Positions 1 to 10,629 of a DNA stretch of 64,000 nt are shown here, piece after piece. The position numbers and the translations under genes were made by a program. Where the stretch lies: positions 31,309,409-31,373,408 of the forward strand of contig OY727093.1 of NCBI GenBank assembly GCA_963402885.1. Direction: 5' to 3'. The notes beneath the pieces were generated by a model. It was given only the letters and a program-made list of their open reading frames with translations. It had not been told where the DNA came from and did not search any database. Numbering within the stretch: the stretch's first letter is position 1; each line of letters begins with the position of its first letter. This DNA comes from Antedon bifida (taxonomy: Eukaryota; Echinodermata; Crinoidea; Comatulida; Antedonidae).

Positions 1-1094
1 ACACATTGCCTAGAAAAGGTGTACACACAGTCAACACCAATGTTTTTGTAATGTTGTTTGTTTCCCTAAGCAATGTGAAAGGGGTACAACTCAGCGTACA
101 ACTTACAAATGTGTATTACACAGGGGAGCTTTTACTCTTCATAACATGTTTTATTGCCACGGAACTTTCGAAATTTTTAACATAGCTTCGTGTGTAATTT
201 TGTAGATAGCCAACAAGCTACACTGTTCTTAAATAGAATATTGTAGTCTAATAATAAGCAGTCACTCCTTCTCACTTACACATCGTCATACAGCACACGA
301 GGACAACACAATATAAAAAATGCACACCTTCAGTAGAGGAGGGTCTCATTTAAAAAATGAAATATTGTTAACAAAATTGACATTTTACATGAGACAACAA
401 AATGTTATCAACAATATAATCTACATGGCCCATCAACATTTATCAAGTACTTCAACACAATTGTCATCAACAATATAATCGTTATCATCCCAGATGACAG
501 ATACCCCTTTCACAACGCCTAACTCCCGAGTTTACACACAGAGGGCGCACATCCCACAAACGCAGGTGTGTGTAAACATCAGAGATTTACTCGGTGATGA
601 GAAAGGGTTATACTAATCATTGTTGTTCATATAAATCCCCAATCAATATAATTAAATCGTATTGAACATTTTTTTATTGGAAAAACCCTCACATTCTCTC
701 AAATTCTGTATATACATGCATCAATAGCCTAAATAATTTGTGTAAAAACTGAAGAAAAATCAACAAAAACTGAAGAAAAATCAACAGAATTGAAACAGCT
801 TTGTACCGATAAGCAACAGAAAGTAAAAACCATAAACAGTATGTGGTTTTTATTTTCAGTTATTATTATTATTAAACTAGTAATTTCACTATATGAATTG
901 ATATTATAAAGCTCTGTCTACACTACCAAACTATTTGACAAAAAAAGTGTGATGTGCCCAAATATGGTAGTGATGTGCCCAAATATGGTAGTGATATGAC
1001 ATCATCATGTACATATACTGTATGGGCAAATCACATTTCTTTGTCATATAAAGTTTGATAGTGTAGACAGAGCTTTAAGTTTGGTGCAATATTT
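1..1094. other. Downstream flank of PSMD3
   Basis: No coding exon is visible. The stretch is AT-rich. It holds a loose inverted repeat around 505-605 (CTCCCGAGTTTACACAC near GTGTGTAAACATCAG) and one MITE-1 copy at 909-1076. On the minus strand an AATAAA sits near 848-853, which could be the PSMD3 poly(A) signal; that would place the MITE within the 3-prime UTR. Confidence 0.5.
909..1076 (+). mobile_element. MITE-1 copy 1, in PSMD3 3-prime UTR or flank
   Basis: Ends are AAGCTCTGTCTACACTA and the inverse GTGTAGACAGAGCTTT, flanked by TA. The interior has two units of CCCAAATATGGTAGTGAT. It begins 18 bases past the PSMD3 stop codon when read on the minus strand. Confidence 0.85.
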
Positions 1095-4000
1095 TCATGG
1101 AAAGTCTTCGTCATCTTCTGCCATTTCTTTGGCCAGTTCCAAGTCTTGTTGTTCACGTTCCTTTCTCTCCTGTCAGGGAAAGATAAATAATTTAATAATT
1201 CCAAATTTTATTTTTTGTATTTTCGCAGGATAAAAGTGAAACAATGATTTATGTTACATAATTAATTATAATGTTATGTTTTAACTGTACTTAACATAAG
1301 TAATTAAAGAACACACATGACAATCAAAATTAAAATGACGGCTTTCATCTATTTTTTTAGAATGAATAATACTACAGTACTTACTTCAGCAGATTCCAAA
1401 TCCTTGTTGTAAGATTTTGGTGGGAATCGCATTGCCTATAAAGAAACATTGTAGAGGTTATTTATTACTAAATTCAACTACAATAGAACCACTCCCTAGA
1501 GACACTCCCATTTAGGGGGACACTTTGTTGGGTCCAAAAAGTGTCCCCTTAATAGGTGTTCTACTGTATATTGGTAATATTAATTTAAAAGGTTAGATGT
1601 ATTTTACAATTTAATCAATTCAATATTCAATTTCTATCGGACTTTGCTCTAACAGCGCACTAAATCAATTTGTATGGATGTCCCAGTCAGCAGACGCATA
1701 TCAAATACAGAAATGGATTGGTCAAAACAAATTTGTGTAACGCTCACTTCAAAATCATTAATATATAACATTATACAACCGTTCAATAGTGCGTACTACT
1801 GCATGCCATGTGACCCACAATCGTCCAATCAAATGACAGGAATTTATTTAGGTGTTAGATAAACATATGACCGTTCAATAGTGCGTACTATTGCACGCCA
1901 TGTGACCCACAATCGTCCAATTAAACGACAGGAATTTATTTAGGTGTTATATAATTCTACATATGTTACCTTGATAGATTGATTATGAATGTCTAAACAG
2001 AATGTGATACGTTGATGGAAGGCTGCCGTAGGCTCCCTGGTAGAGTAGATATCAACCTTTTCCTTGGACTTTACATAGCCTTTCTCATGGTCTATACTTG
2101 CTTCTATCACACCATCTCGGATAGCCTGAAAATATAGTCAAATTAATTAAGTATATTTTTTATGCAAATGTATGGATGGTCGCTTTAAGATCTAACAGAA
2201 TCAGTTTATTGATAGGTCTCAAACTAAGAGGTTTTGCCGAATGCCTTCGAGATCTTTTTGATATTGGATTGCATTGTATAAAACATCATAATTCTGATAG
2301 TATTATAAAGCTCTGTTTAGACTATAAAACTAGTTAGACAAAAGTGTGACATGCCCAAATATGGTAGTGATATGACATCAACATGTCCATATATGGGCAC
2401 ATCACATTTTGTTGTCACATAAAGTTTGATTGTTAACACGTAAGCTCTGTCAAATATATGGACATGACGTCATATCACTACCACATTTGGTCATATCACT
2501 ACCACATTTGGTCATATTACTACCACATTTGGTCATATCACTACTATATTTGGGCACATCACATAAGGTTTGACAGTGTAGACAGAGCTTTAGTTTTAAC
2601 TATCACTATAGTAGCAATAACTGAATGATTACCTTAGCGACAATAAACTCTGCGTCTTCTGGACTGTCCAATTCCAACTTCTTAGCCACGTCTACTAACG
2701 ATATACGTGAATACGATAAGCTGATCATACGCACTCCCGTTTTTATCACATTGTGATGTAACCGAATGATCAATGTGTATGTTCCTTCCGATTGGAATTT
2801 ACTACTGAACGTCTCTAGTGTCTGGTTGAACAGAGACAGATTACCTGTCCTAACAGCTGTTAAAAAATAAACATAAAAATTTATTTTCAGAATTTATAAT
2901 ATAAATACTGTATGTTTACGAGCATGGAAGCTAAAGAGACTGTTTGGACTTTACACGTGTATTGGTTGTATGTGGTGTAAATTAAAAACCATCTGTTTCA
3001 AAAACCCAACTCATGAGATCAATTACACCTTAAACCTCAATTTGACCTTACTAGTGTAAAAAGATGCATGAAATATTACCTTGCCAGGTAAATTTGTCAT
3101 ATTAAAATGTGTAAATTTGTTGTAGTTCAAACAGTTCGTCTGGTTAGTCCCAAGAGTAATTTAGGTTACGCGTGTAATTAAGTTCAAAGTCCAAACATAC
3201 CCAAAATGTGTCCTTACCTTGAGTTAATTGGAGGTAGGGAAAGAGTGCTTTTCTGTATGGCTTCTGTCTAAACAATGCTCTATCGGGTAATTCCCCAATA
3301 AGTAACTGCACCGTGATGGCTAATTTATGTACCTGAAGAAAATATAAACAATAACAAATTTATAATATAAATAGATTTAGCCTGAAAAAGGACTAGCTTG
3401 GCTAGAAAGGCAGCGATACCATTACAAAACTTTGACAGGCAACTGGAACTCATCTAGGCTAATTTTGTTTTTTTCCCCAATGATTCCACGTCTGGTAGAG
3501 ATGTTCCCATTTTAATTAAAATCACACAAACAATCTAAAGCTAATTTAAATGCTTTTTTTGGTCTAAATTATTACGTATACAGTATCTCTCCAAAAATGT
3601 AATTCCGTCGCTATTCCAGTCATCACACTGAATCTTTGTGGAGGAAGTACAAAATAGATGGTGCTGTTGTATTTCAAAAGCAATAGTATAAAAAATATTT
3701 TCCAAACGCAAAGTTTTTTTTTTCTCGTACACGAAAAAAAAGTACTATTGAACAACCGTTCAATAGTGCATACTATTGCATGCCATGCATTACACGTTGT
3801 ATTCATAAGTATATATATAAAACAAGTAAAGTCACTATAATACATACTGCTTGTTTGAATCCTACTGCAGAGTGCTGTGGGGCTTTTCTTACTGCTTGAA
3901 GTAAATTTTTATTTGATTCTGAATACTCCAATTGTATAGCTTTTATCCTTCCTAAAGTATAAGTTAAAAAACAAACAAATTATCTCATATAATAATAATT

Positions 4001-7000
4001 ATGCATTGAATAAAAGCAATTTTCTCCTATGTAGTGTAGTTTAAGTAGAATAGAAGACATTTAATTAAAATGTATTCTTTTTTTTAATACCCATTTTTAA
4101 TTGTTAATTTTTTAAACCAAATTAATACTGTACTGTCCAGCTAAGCAATGTCCTAATGTCCAGCAATTTATGGTACAAATGTATTATCAACTTACAATCT
4201 AGCCAGAATGTAATAAAACCATAGCATAAATCACTTTATTTATTTATTTATTACTATCTTTACTGAGGGTAGCCTATCCAGTTCCAAATTCATATGCAAT
4301 AAAGCTACAAATAGCATCATTGCCTTATGCTTTTTAAGTGTTATTTGGGCCTGTTTCTACTGATATTTTTTTTTATAAAAAACCTGTATTTGACTATAGA
4401 GACCGGAATCAAGTGGGGTTTTTAAAACCGTATTTAAAAATCGATTCTTTTTCCTTTCTGCTAGTAAGAAAATACTGTTCTTCTTCTACTGTTCAGATAC
4501 AGAAAAATAAAACATGATGGTCAACAAAACGACATTACAGCACTTAGATGGTTACTTAAGCAAGCACCTTCTACATATAGTTACAGTAGAAGCAGTCTTA
4601 TTAGTGCATTTACTAACCCATGTAGTAGAGAAATCTAGCCCATTCATTGTTTGAAGCAGACTCTGGAAAAGATGACTTGGCCACAAGTTTATCAGCTTGA
4701 TCATACAGGTTATGCAAGAGGTAGTTCCTCAGTAAAAGGTTTAGAATTGTAGCTTGACCCTCGTCGTTGTGTCGTAAAGTTGCTGTGCGTAATTTGGCAT
4801 GCAAAAAACTAGAAAACAGAATTCAGAAATCTTGTATTAATAACTATTACTCAAAATAAATAATATGTTAAGCTCTGTCTACACCATCAAACTAATTTGA
4901 CAAAAAAGTGTGATGTGCCCAAATATGGTAGTGATATATCCAAACATGGTTGTGATATGACATCATCATGTCCATATATGGGCACATCACATTTTTTTGT
5001 CACATAAAGTTTGACAGTGTAGACAGAGCTTAAGGTTAGTTTATTTCATTTACATAACGGGATGTAAATTCTATAAATTATGTTGTCACATGAACGTTTA
5101 TTGTCTACTAAAGCTTAGTTCCCACTAGGAGGCAAAGTGACTTGACCAATCACAAGCGATAGATTATTCGAACAGTCGCATGTGATTGGTCAACTCGCTT
5201 GTGTTGCGTCCCTAGTAGGAACCAAGCTTTAACATCAGGTTTTATCATTTACCTTCTAATACTGACTTCTTGGCCAGTAAGTTCATAAGCTCTACCATGG
5301 AAATAGTAAGCTTTTGCCGATAACTGATCTAATGTTCTACGGTTAAAGGTATCCAGTTTTAGCATCATCTGGTCCGAGCACTTAACAGCCTAAACGACAA
5401 AAAAATATTATTGTCAAAATATCTATGACTGTTTTCTCTTTCGAGTGAGTGTGGCCGAGCGGTTAAGACAGTGGAACCGTAATTACATAGCCATAACATC
5501 GGCAAGGGTTTGAGGCGCATTCACTCCATGGTTCTGATGGTAGAACGAGTCCTCTCAGATAAGGACTATAAACCGTAGGTCCAGTGTACACATCTAGCTC
5601 ACATGCACTTTAAAGAACCTAGTACATCTTTCGAGACGAGTAGGGGGTTACTGATCATAACTGAGCCCTCTGGGAGACCATTCTTTGACTGAAGAGGTCG
5701 CCCAGCATAAATAAAATATTGATACAATTAAATGAAATACATCAAAATATTTGAAAGATAAACAATCTTACGTCAGTATTCCTTTTGGTATCAAGAAGGT
5801 GGATAAGGACTAACAGGTGTATATAAACATCAATCTCTGGCGTTGCAGGCCCATTAGAAGATTTTGCCGAGCGTAGTTTGAATACTGGGCTTGTGTCTGG
5901 TTCCATTGGCTGGAAAAACATACAACAAAACATTAAGTAGATATTCTAATGAAAAGGACATCACTAGAAAAGGAATGAGGTAAACATAACCAGGACTCAA
6001 AATTAGATTGGAATTTACCAGATTTTTCATAATTGCTAGTTGCAAATATAATCTGCCAATGTCTGTAAATTCAACATAATTATTTGCCAAAAAAATGCTT
6101 AATTGCTAGTTGAATTGCACATTTTGTTAGTTAGATTTGAACAACAAAAAAATATTTGCTAGCTCTGACAATACATAAATAAATGGACAGAATTTATAGA
6201 AACCAATACATGAAGATAATGTAGATATTTAAAAAAAATTATTCTCATAATAATTTATCACGGATGTCAATTTCATTTTAGTGGAAATCATTATGGTCAT
6301 TTTAATAAAATTCTTATCATATTGACGCACCTCATCTAAATATTCTAGTAACAAATCTTTTGTGGGGGAAACAGCTGGGAAAAAGGCAACGATAAACTTG
6401 CGTAGAACGCGGTGATTTAGTTTTCTTCGTGTTGAGGTCAAAGCTCGTAAAACACGAGTAAGATAGTTTTTCTCTTTTGTTGAAACAGCTTTTTCAATTT
6501 GCTTCACATGTTCTTTGAAATCTGTGGAAAAAAAAAGAATTCATTCAAATGTAAATAATATTTCATTTCATTTTTAAAATTTAAATTTCATTCTTATTAA
6601 ATGACAAACAACTTAGAATTAGATAGAAATGAGTAGGGCTCGCTAGGAAGGGGACTAATCCACATCTTTAATTATTATCATACTGTTTGATGCGGTGTTT
6701 ATAGGGAGAGGGTGTGAAAAAGAAAAAAGAAAGAAAAAAAAGTCAAAAGGGTAAAATAAAAGGATAACTTTCGTCTCAAAAAGTACAGCAGTACAATCAG
6801 GGTGCTAGGCGTGGTTACCTTATTTTTGCCGTACATATTTTGATATATATAAGTGTACGTTTATATGATAATATGAAATACATTTCTAATACTACAGTGT
6901 ACCTTCTAAAGTTACAGCATCTTTCTCAAGTGCTTGTTTCTGCTTCTTTTCTTTCTCTGATTCTTCGCTGTCTTTCTTCGGGTCCTCGGGAACAACATCG

Positions 7001-7050
7001 CCGTTTGATGTGTCCATCATCTCCTCTTCTTTTACAATTTTAGACGCCAT
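1095..7050 (-). CDS. PSMD3: 26S proteasome non-ATPase regulatory subunit 3 (Rpn3), 11 coding exons
   Basis: PSMD3/Rpn3 is a scaffold subunit of the 19S lid of the 26S proteasome. Exons on the minus strand, 5-prime to 3-prime: 7050-6903, 6521-6331, 5909-5772, 5389-5253, 4808-4618, 3951-3848, 3332-3218, 2856-2633, 2125-1970, 1435-1385, 1169-1095. They sum to 1530 nt, an open frame of 509 residues plus stop; the human protein is 534. All introns are GT-AG. The start is the only ATG in frame before a charged Lys/Glu-rich N-terminus. Family blocks visible include [95 protein letters not shown] and the acidic C-terminus [12 protein letters not shown]. The PCI domain lies roughly in residues 270-450, with helical repeats before it. 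The N-terminal linker is shorter than in vertebrates. Several introns carry MITEs and one carries a SINE. Confidence 0.97.
1490..1570. repeat. GGGACAC-type interspersed repeat, copy 1
   Basis: Contains GGGGACACTTTGTTGGGTCC followed by AAGTGTCCCCTTAATAGGTG. The same pattern recurs near 13360-13515 and 49655-49725. The two halves are partly inverse to each other, so this may be a small palindromic element. It lies in a PSMD3 intron. Confidence 0.55.
1778..1950. repeat. Two-copy tandem duplication, about 92-bp period
   Basis: The block starting ACCGTTCAATAGTGCGTACT and running to GGAATTTATTTAGGTGTTA occurs twice back to back (1778 and about 1870) in a PSMD3 intron. A third partial copy (CCGTTCAATAGTGCATACTA) is near 3755-3785. 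Confidence 0.8.
2308..2592. mobile_element. MITE-1 copy 2, composite
   Basis: Longer than other copies. It has a left end at 2308, a degenerate inner end near 2430-2455 (GTAAGCTCTGTC), then four tandem units of about 21 bp (GGTCATATCACTACCACATTT) and a clean right end GTGTAGACAGAGCTTTA. It looks like one copy inserted in or fused to another in opposite orientation. Confidence 0.75.
4238..4300 (-). repeat. Possible 3-prime end of a retroelement with (AAAT)n tail
   Basis: Reads on the minus strand as GATAGGCTACCCTCAGTAAAGATAG followed by (AAAT)n. Similar tails on the same strand occur near 11310 and 20520. Only the tail is present. Confidence 0.4.
4870..5033 (+). mobile_element. MITE-1 copy 3
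   Basis: Near-complete, with perfect TTAAGCTCTG and CAGAGCTTAA outer ends and two internal TGGTAGTGATAT-like units. It lies in the PSMD3 intron between exons 4 and 5. Confidence 0.88.
5109..5231. mobile_element. MITE-2 copy 1, near-palindromic
   Basis: Left arm AAGCTTAGTTCCCACTAGGA, then GACTTGACCAATCACAAGCGA. The right arm is roughly inverse (GTGATTGGTCAACTCGC, CCCTAGTAGGAACCAAGCTTT). Flanked by TA. Related copies are at 53771 and 63135. Lies in a PSMD3 intron. Confidence 0.75.
5447..5722 (+). mobile_element. tRNA-derived SINE, family A, full-length copy
   Basis: The head GTGGCCGAGCGGTTAAGAC resembles the A box of Leu/Ser tRNAs, and GGGTTTGAGGCGC about 50 bases later resembles a B box. A non-tRNA body follows (GGTAGAACGAGTC, AAGGACTATAAACC, GTGCACTTTAAAGAACCTAG, GAAGAGGTCGCCCAG) and the element ends ATAAATAAAATATT. 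A 5-prime-truncated sister is at 48841. It sits in the PSMD3 intron between exons 3 and 4, opposite to the gene. Confidence 0.8.
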
Positions 7051-7998
7051 ATCTTCAGTAAAAGTCATGAAATATATTGTTGTTAATGATTTTGAGAAGC
7101 AAAAAATGATTCACTTAACAAATTAGCCTCAGTGTAATTTAATCAACTAAAATTTACTTATTGAAAATCACCGGTAGTACGGTGACTGTGCAACATGCAC
7201 ATGAATTTACAAAATGGAAGGGTAAACAACAGACATGCGCAGTGACATTGATACCTTTGCCCTTCATGACCTTTTTGTGACGCATCATTGCGCAAAACAT
7301 CAACAAAGTAAACAGCAAGAGGGGGAGGTACTGGATGGTGTCACTCAATCAGTCGGAAAGCCGCGTTGGTAACGCATCACTGATTTCATTCATTGTGAGG
7401 GCGCGCTTCGTGGAAAATGTTGGAATTTTTGCTATTTTAGTACACTTAGAAAATGGTATAATTTTGATATTAAATGAAATCAATAAACGTATTTCAATAG
7501 TTGAACTACAAGCGTAAATAATGATAAAAACTGTGATCTAAATTCCACAGATTTTTTGTTTCAAGAAATATCATTATTTTATGTATAAACTTTTTTACTT
7601 TAATTTTTTTTAAAATGATGGTAAAAAATCATTAAATTTCATATTTTCTAGATAAGGTTTCAAAGCGAATTTAAAATCCTTTCAAGATAAACTATTAAGC
7701 TATCTATTAAAATAAAAATCTAATTTTAAGCTTTCTTGGGATGCAACTCCCACTAATCAAACCAAACCTACTACATTTCTGTTCTGTTTCGATCGAAAAA
7801 TCGCCATTTTGAAACTTTGTTTACGTTTTACGAAGCTGGTACGAATCGTCCCGGACCGAATCGTGTCTGTGTTCAATACGGTTTTCATGCAGGCGTATTA
7901 CGTCATAGGCCTAAGATTTCAATTTGCTCCCCGATTATTGTTCTATTTGGTTTCTGAGCTAGGAAAGGCTACCTACTATAATTACTTACTTGATTTCT

Positions 7999-8044
7999 AG
8001 CCTAGCTAGGCCTAAAAATAGTATTTTCTAGGCCTAGCTAGGCT
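7999..8044. repeat. Perfect 16-bp inverted repeat
   Basis: AGCCTAGCTAGGCCTA at 7999-8014 is exactly inverse to TAGGCCTAGCTAGGCT at 8029-8044, with a 14-bp AT-rich loop. The TAGGCCTA word is abundant in nearby DNA (8080, 9060, 9380, 60100-60190). Confidence 0.85.
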
Positions 8045-8629
8045 GAGTAATTCTGATATAATACTAATATTAGATAGGTAGGCCTACCCTAGTGAGTGTT
8101 AATAATAGTAGCTGGATATTCTATAGTCTAGGCTGGTGGTAGGTCTATCCCAGCTCTGCTCATATACCAAGCAAGAAGAAGCCTGAAGGAGAAACTAGGC
8201 CCAGAACAAATAAAAAACTGTTAAAAAAACAATAAATGGAAAAATAAAAATAAATAACCCATTTTCAATTTATATATGGGGAATGTTTTATAAAATCGGG
8301 CATGTTTGTTTCAGAGACTCAAACGTGTATTTTTATATGGTCATGTTTTTAAAAAAGATAATTATGGGCCCAGCTGAAACCAAGATATAAAAATATAAGT
8401 CCATCATTTACTTGTATATAAATATTACTTTATTAGATACAACTTGCATTTCACACAAGCAACCAATTTTTTTTTAACGTATACAGAATGTGAAAAAGCA
8501 GTTTTTAATACAAATATCTTTCAAACAATACTGATATAAATAGTAAATACTACTACTACTGTATATATTATTTAAATAGCACCTTGTTCATCAAACATAA
8601 CAAACTAGCTAGGCCTTAGCCTATATCAT

Positions 8630-8742
8630 ATTAACTTACGTGAGTCTTACGGTTGTACTGATTTTATGATTGTTTTATATGTTTATATTGTATGTATCTG
8701 TGTGACTCTGGTTAATAAAGTAAATCAATCAATCAATTGCAA
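8630..8742 (+). mobile_element. 3-prime end of a retroelement, (ATCA)n tail
   Basis: The sequence TGTATGTATCTGTGTGACTC, then TGGTTAATAAAG and (TAAATCAATCAATCA), is a typical 3-prime end of a truncated non-LTR element. No coding part remains. Confidence 0.5.
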
Positions 8743-10629
8743 CTTAATTTATATCTTATCATTGACTGATCTGAAACGCTTCTAAAACTTGAATGCGCAT
8801 GAATGTATATGTTATATTATTATTAGCGAATAAAATGAAAAACTATCAGCTGCAGCAATGATATTGAAATCGAGAAAACCATTACAGCTTCCACCGTCCA
8901 GCCTCATATTGAAGAACGAGACAGAAAATCGTCGAGTCTTGATACCAACAAAAAACCTAAAATGAAAATGAATAGCTGAAATGTAATGAATGAAACTATT
9001 TAAATAATTGTCACTATGATATGAACAAAACATTGCATCGTTATACAGTATAATTATTCAACAACCTGAAAACATTTTCAGATATAGGCCTACCATGAAA
9101 AAGCAGCAAATACAAAATTTCCTTATGTCTGTTTATTGTAATAATTATTAATATTATAAATAAATTGTACCCCTCAGTTGTCAATAATTTTACTATAAAT
9201 AAATATTTAACTATATAGAATAGGTAGGCCTATACCTGTATCAGGCTGCGATTTGCTTAATTATCTTTTTAAAACTTCCAAATGCATCTTCAATATAGAG
9301 TAGGATTGTAACGATACTTTAATAATACTAAATTGTAACTAAAGTATTTAAATTATTAACAGAACATGTTACTAGGCCTAGGCCGATATAATACGACAAC
9401 GATCCACCAGGTCGTGCATATACTCACCTACAACAACCACAATCAACACACCATGCACCACACACGACGGAACTAGTGCCGCGAGACGTAACAATATATG
9501 ACATGAGGACCTTTTTTAAAATGTTCGCTATAGGAAGCTTAAATAGGGTTTCAAGCCAATTTTAACGTAAAACAGACTATTGATACTTACTCTATCCATA
9601 TACGTCGGTTTTTTGGTAATTCACTGTATGGGATGCAAATCCCACTAATGGAAAATTTGTAAACAAACACCTGTTAGAAAACTTCAGTTTTGACGGACGC
9701 ACACGAACTTTGGAAAGAAATTGTCGCTGACAACAAATTATTCAGAAAATTAGGTGACCTGCGACATCTTAAACATATAAGGAACTGATCTTACCATATA
9801 TGGTTAATTTTTCGCCTACTAATGTTTATTAAACAGCTATTAAATGACGTATACTTTATGCTAATGTTTTCGCGCGAAACGTTGATACTTCTGTGCCGAG
9901 AGAGGGCTTCTAAAATTTATGACGTCATGCGAAGTCGAAAATTCAGCGATAACGGTCATATTTCCCAACGCGGCTCTCCGACTGCAATCTCTCCATTAAA
10001 CTGTAAGATTTGGAAGAAGAGGTCTCTCAATTAAGTATACAGAACATTGTTGTTTTTTATTATTACTGTAGTAATGTTGACATCTCTGAAGTGAAAGTAA
10101 AACTGCAGTCCAGTGAGTGAGTGTCACTACTGTTTTGTACTGGAAACCAGCATCATCATTCATCTTCATATATTATATAAATTCATAACATTCAATCATT
10201 TTGCATGTTGGATAGGCTAGTAGTAGTAGTAGTAGAGGTTATTGCTATTGGATGAATGAAAGAAAGGATGCATGTTTTAATGTTTTTATATTTTAAATGT
10301 ATTAAATTTTTGTAAACCGGTTTCAGTTGAGCTGCATTATTTTTAATATATGATATACCAGAATACTAAAATAATAATAATTGTAAATTTATACATACAC
10401 TGTACCAGCATTTTATTGACTATTACAAATTTGCAAATGAAAGGCCATATACAGATCCATCTGTTTAACAACAATTTTGTACATAAATTGTAATACACTT
10501 TAATTAAATTATGAAAAGGAAGATATAAATATTTTAAAATATTATGTTTTAATATCATTTTAAATAACTTTGATAAATTTTTTTTTTTTGCAGCATTTGT
10601 CCGTTCCAATTTTTTTTTAAAGCATAATA

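Larger units (their letters stand above)
7051..10629. other. Intergenic region between divergent PSMD3 and AGMO
   Basis: No conserved coding exon is seen. The first few hundred bases upstream of PSMD3 are relatively GC-rich (CATGCGCAGTGACATTG near 7234) and probably hold its promoter. Further on are an ACGAATCGTCCCGGACCGAATCG motif (7841-7868), TAGGCCTA-rich DNA with a perfect inverted repeat, and a retroelement tail near 8630-8742. A GGGATGCAA(A/C)(T/C)CCCACTAAT motif occurs at about 7739 and 9630, suggesting a further repeat pair. Confidence 0.6.

Noticed and set aside
4870..5033. piggyBac-type MITE because of TTAA borders
   Set aside because: Only some MITE-1 copies show TTAA; most show TAAAGCTC, so a TA target is at least as likely. 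Superfamily left open.
5447..5520. tRNA-Leu/Ser gene
   Set aside because: A and B boxes are recognisable but the acceptor stem and anticodon arm do not fold properly, and the segment continues into a SINE body found elsewhere.
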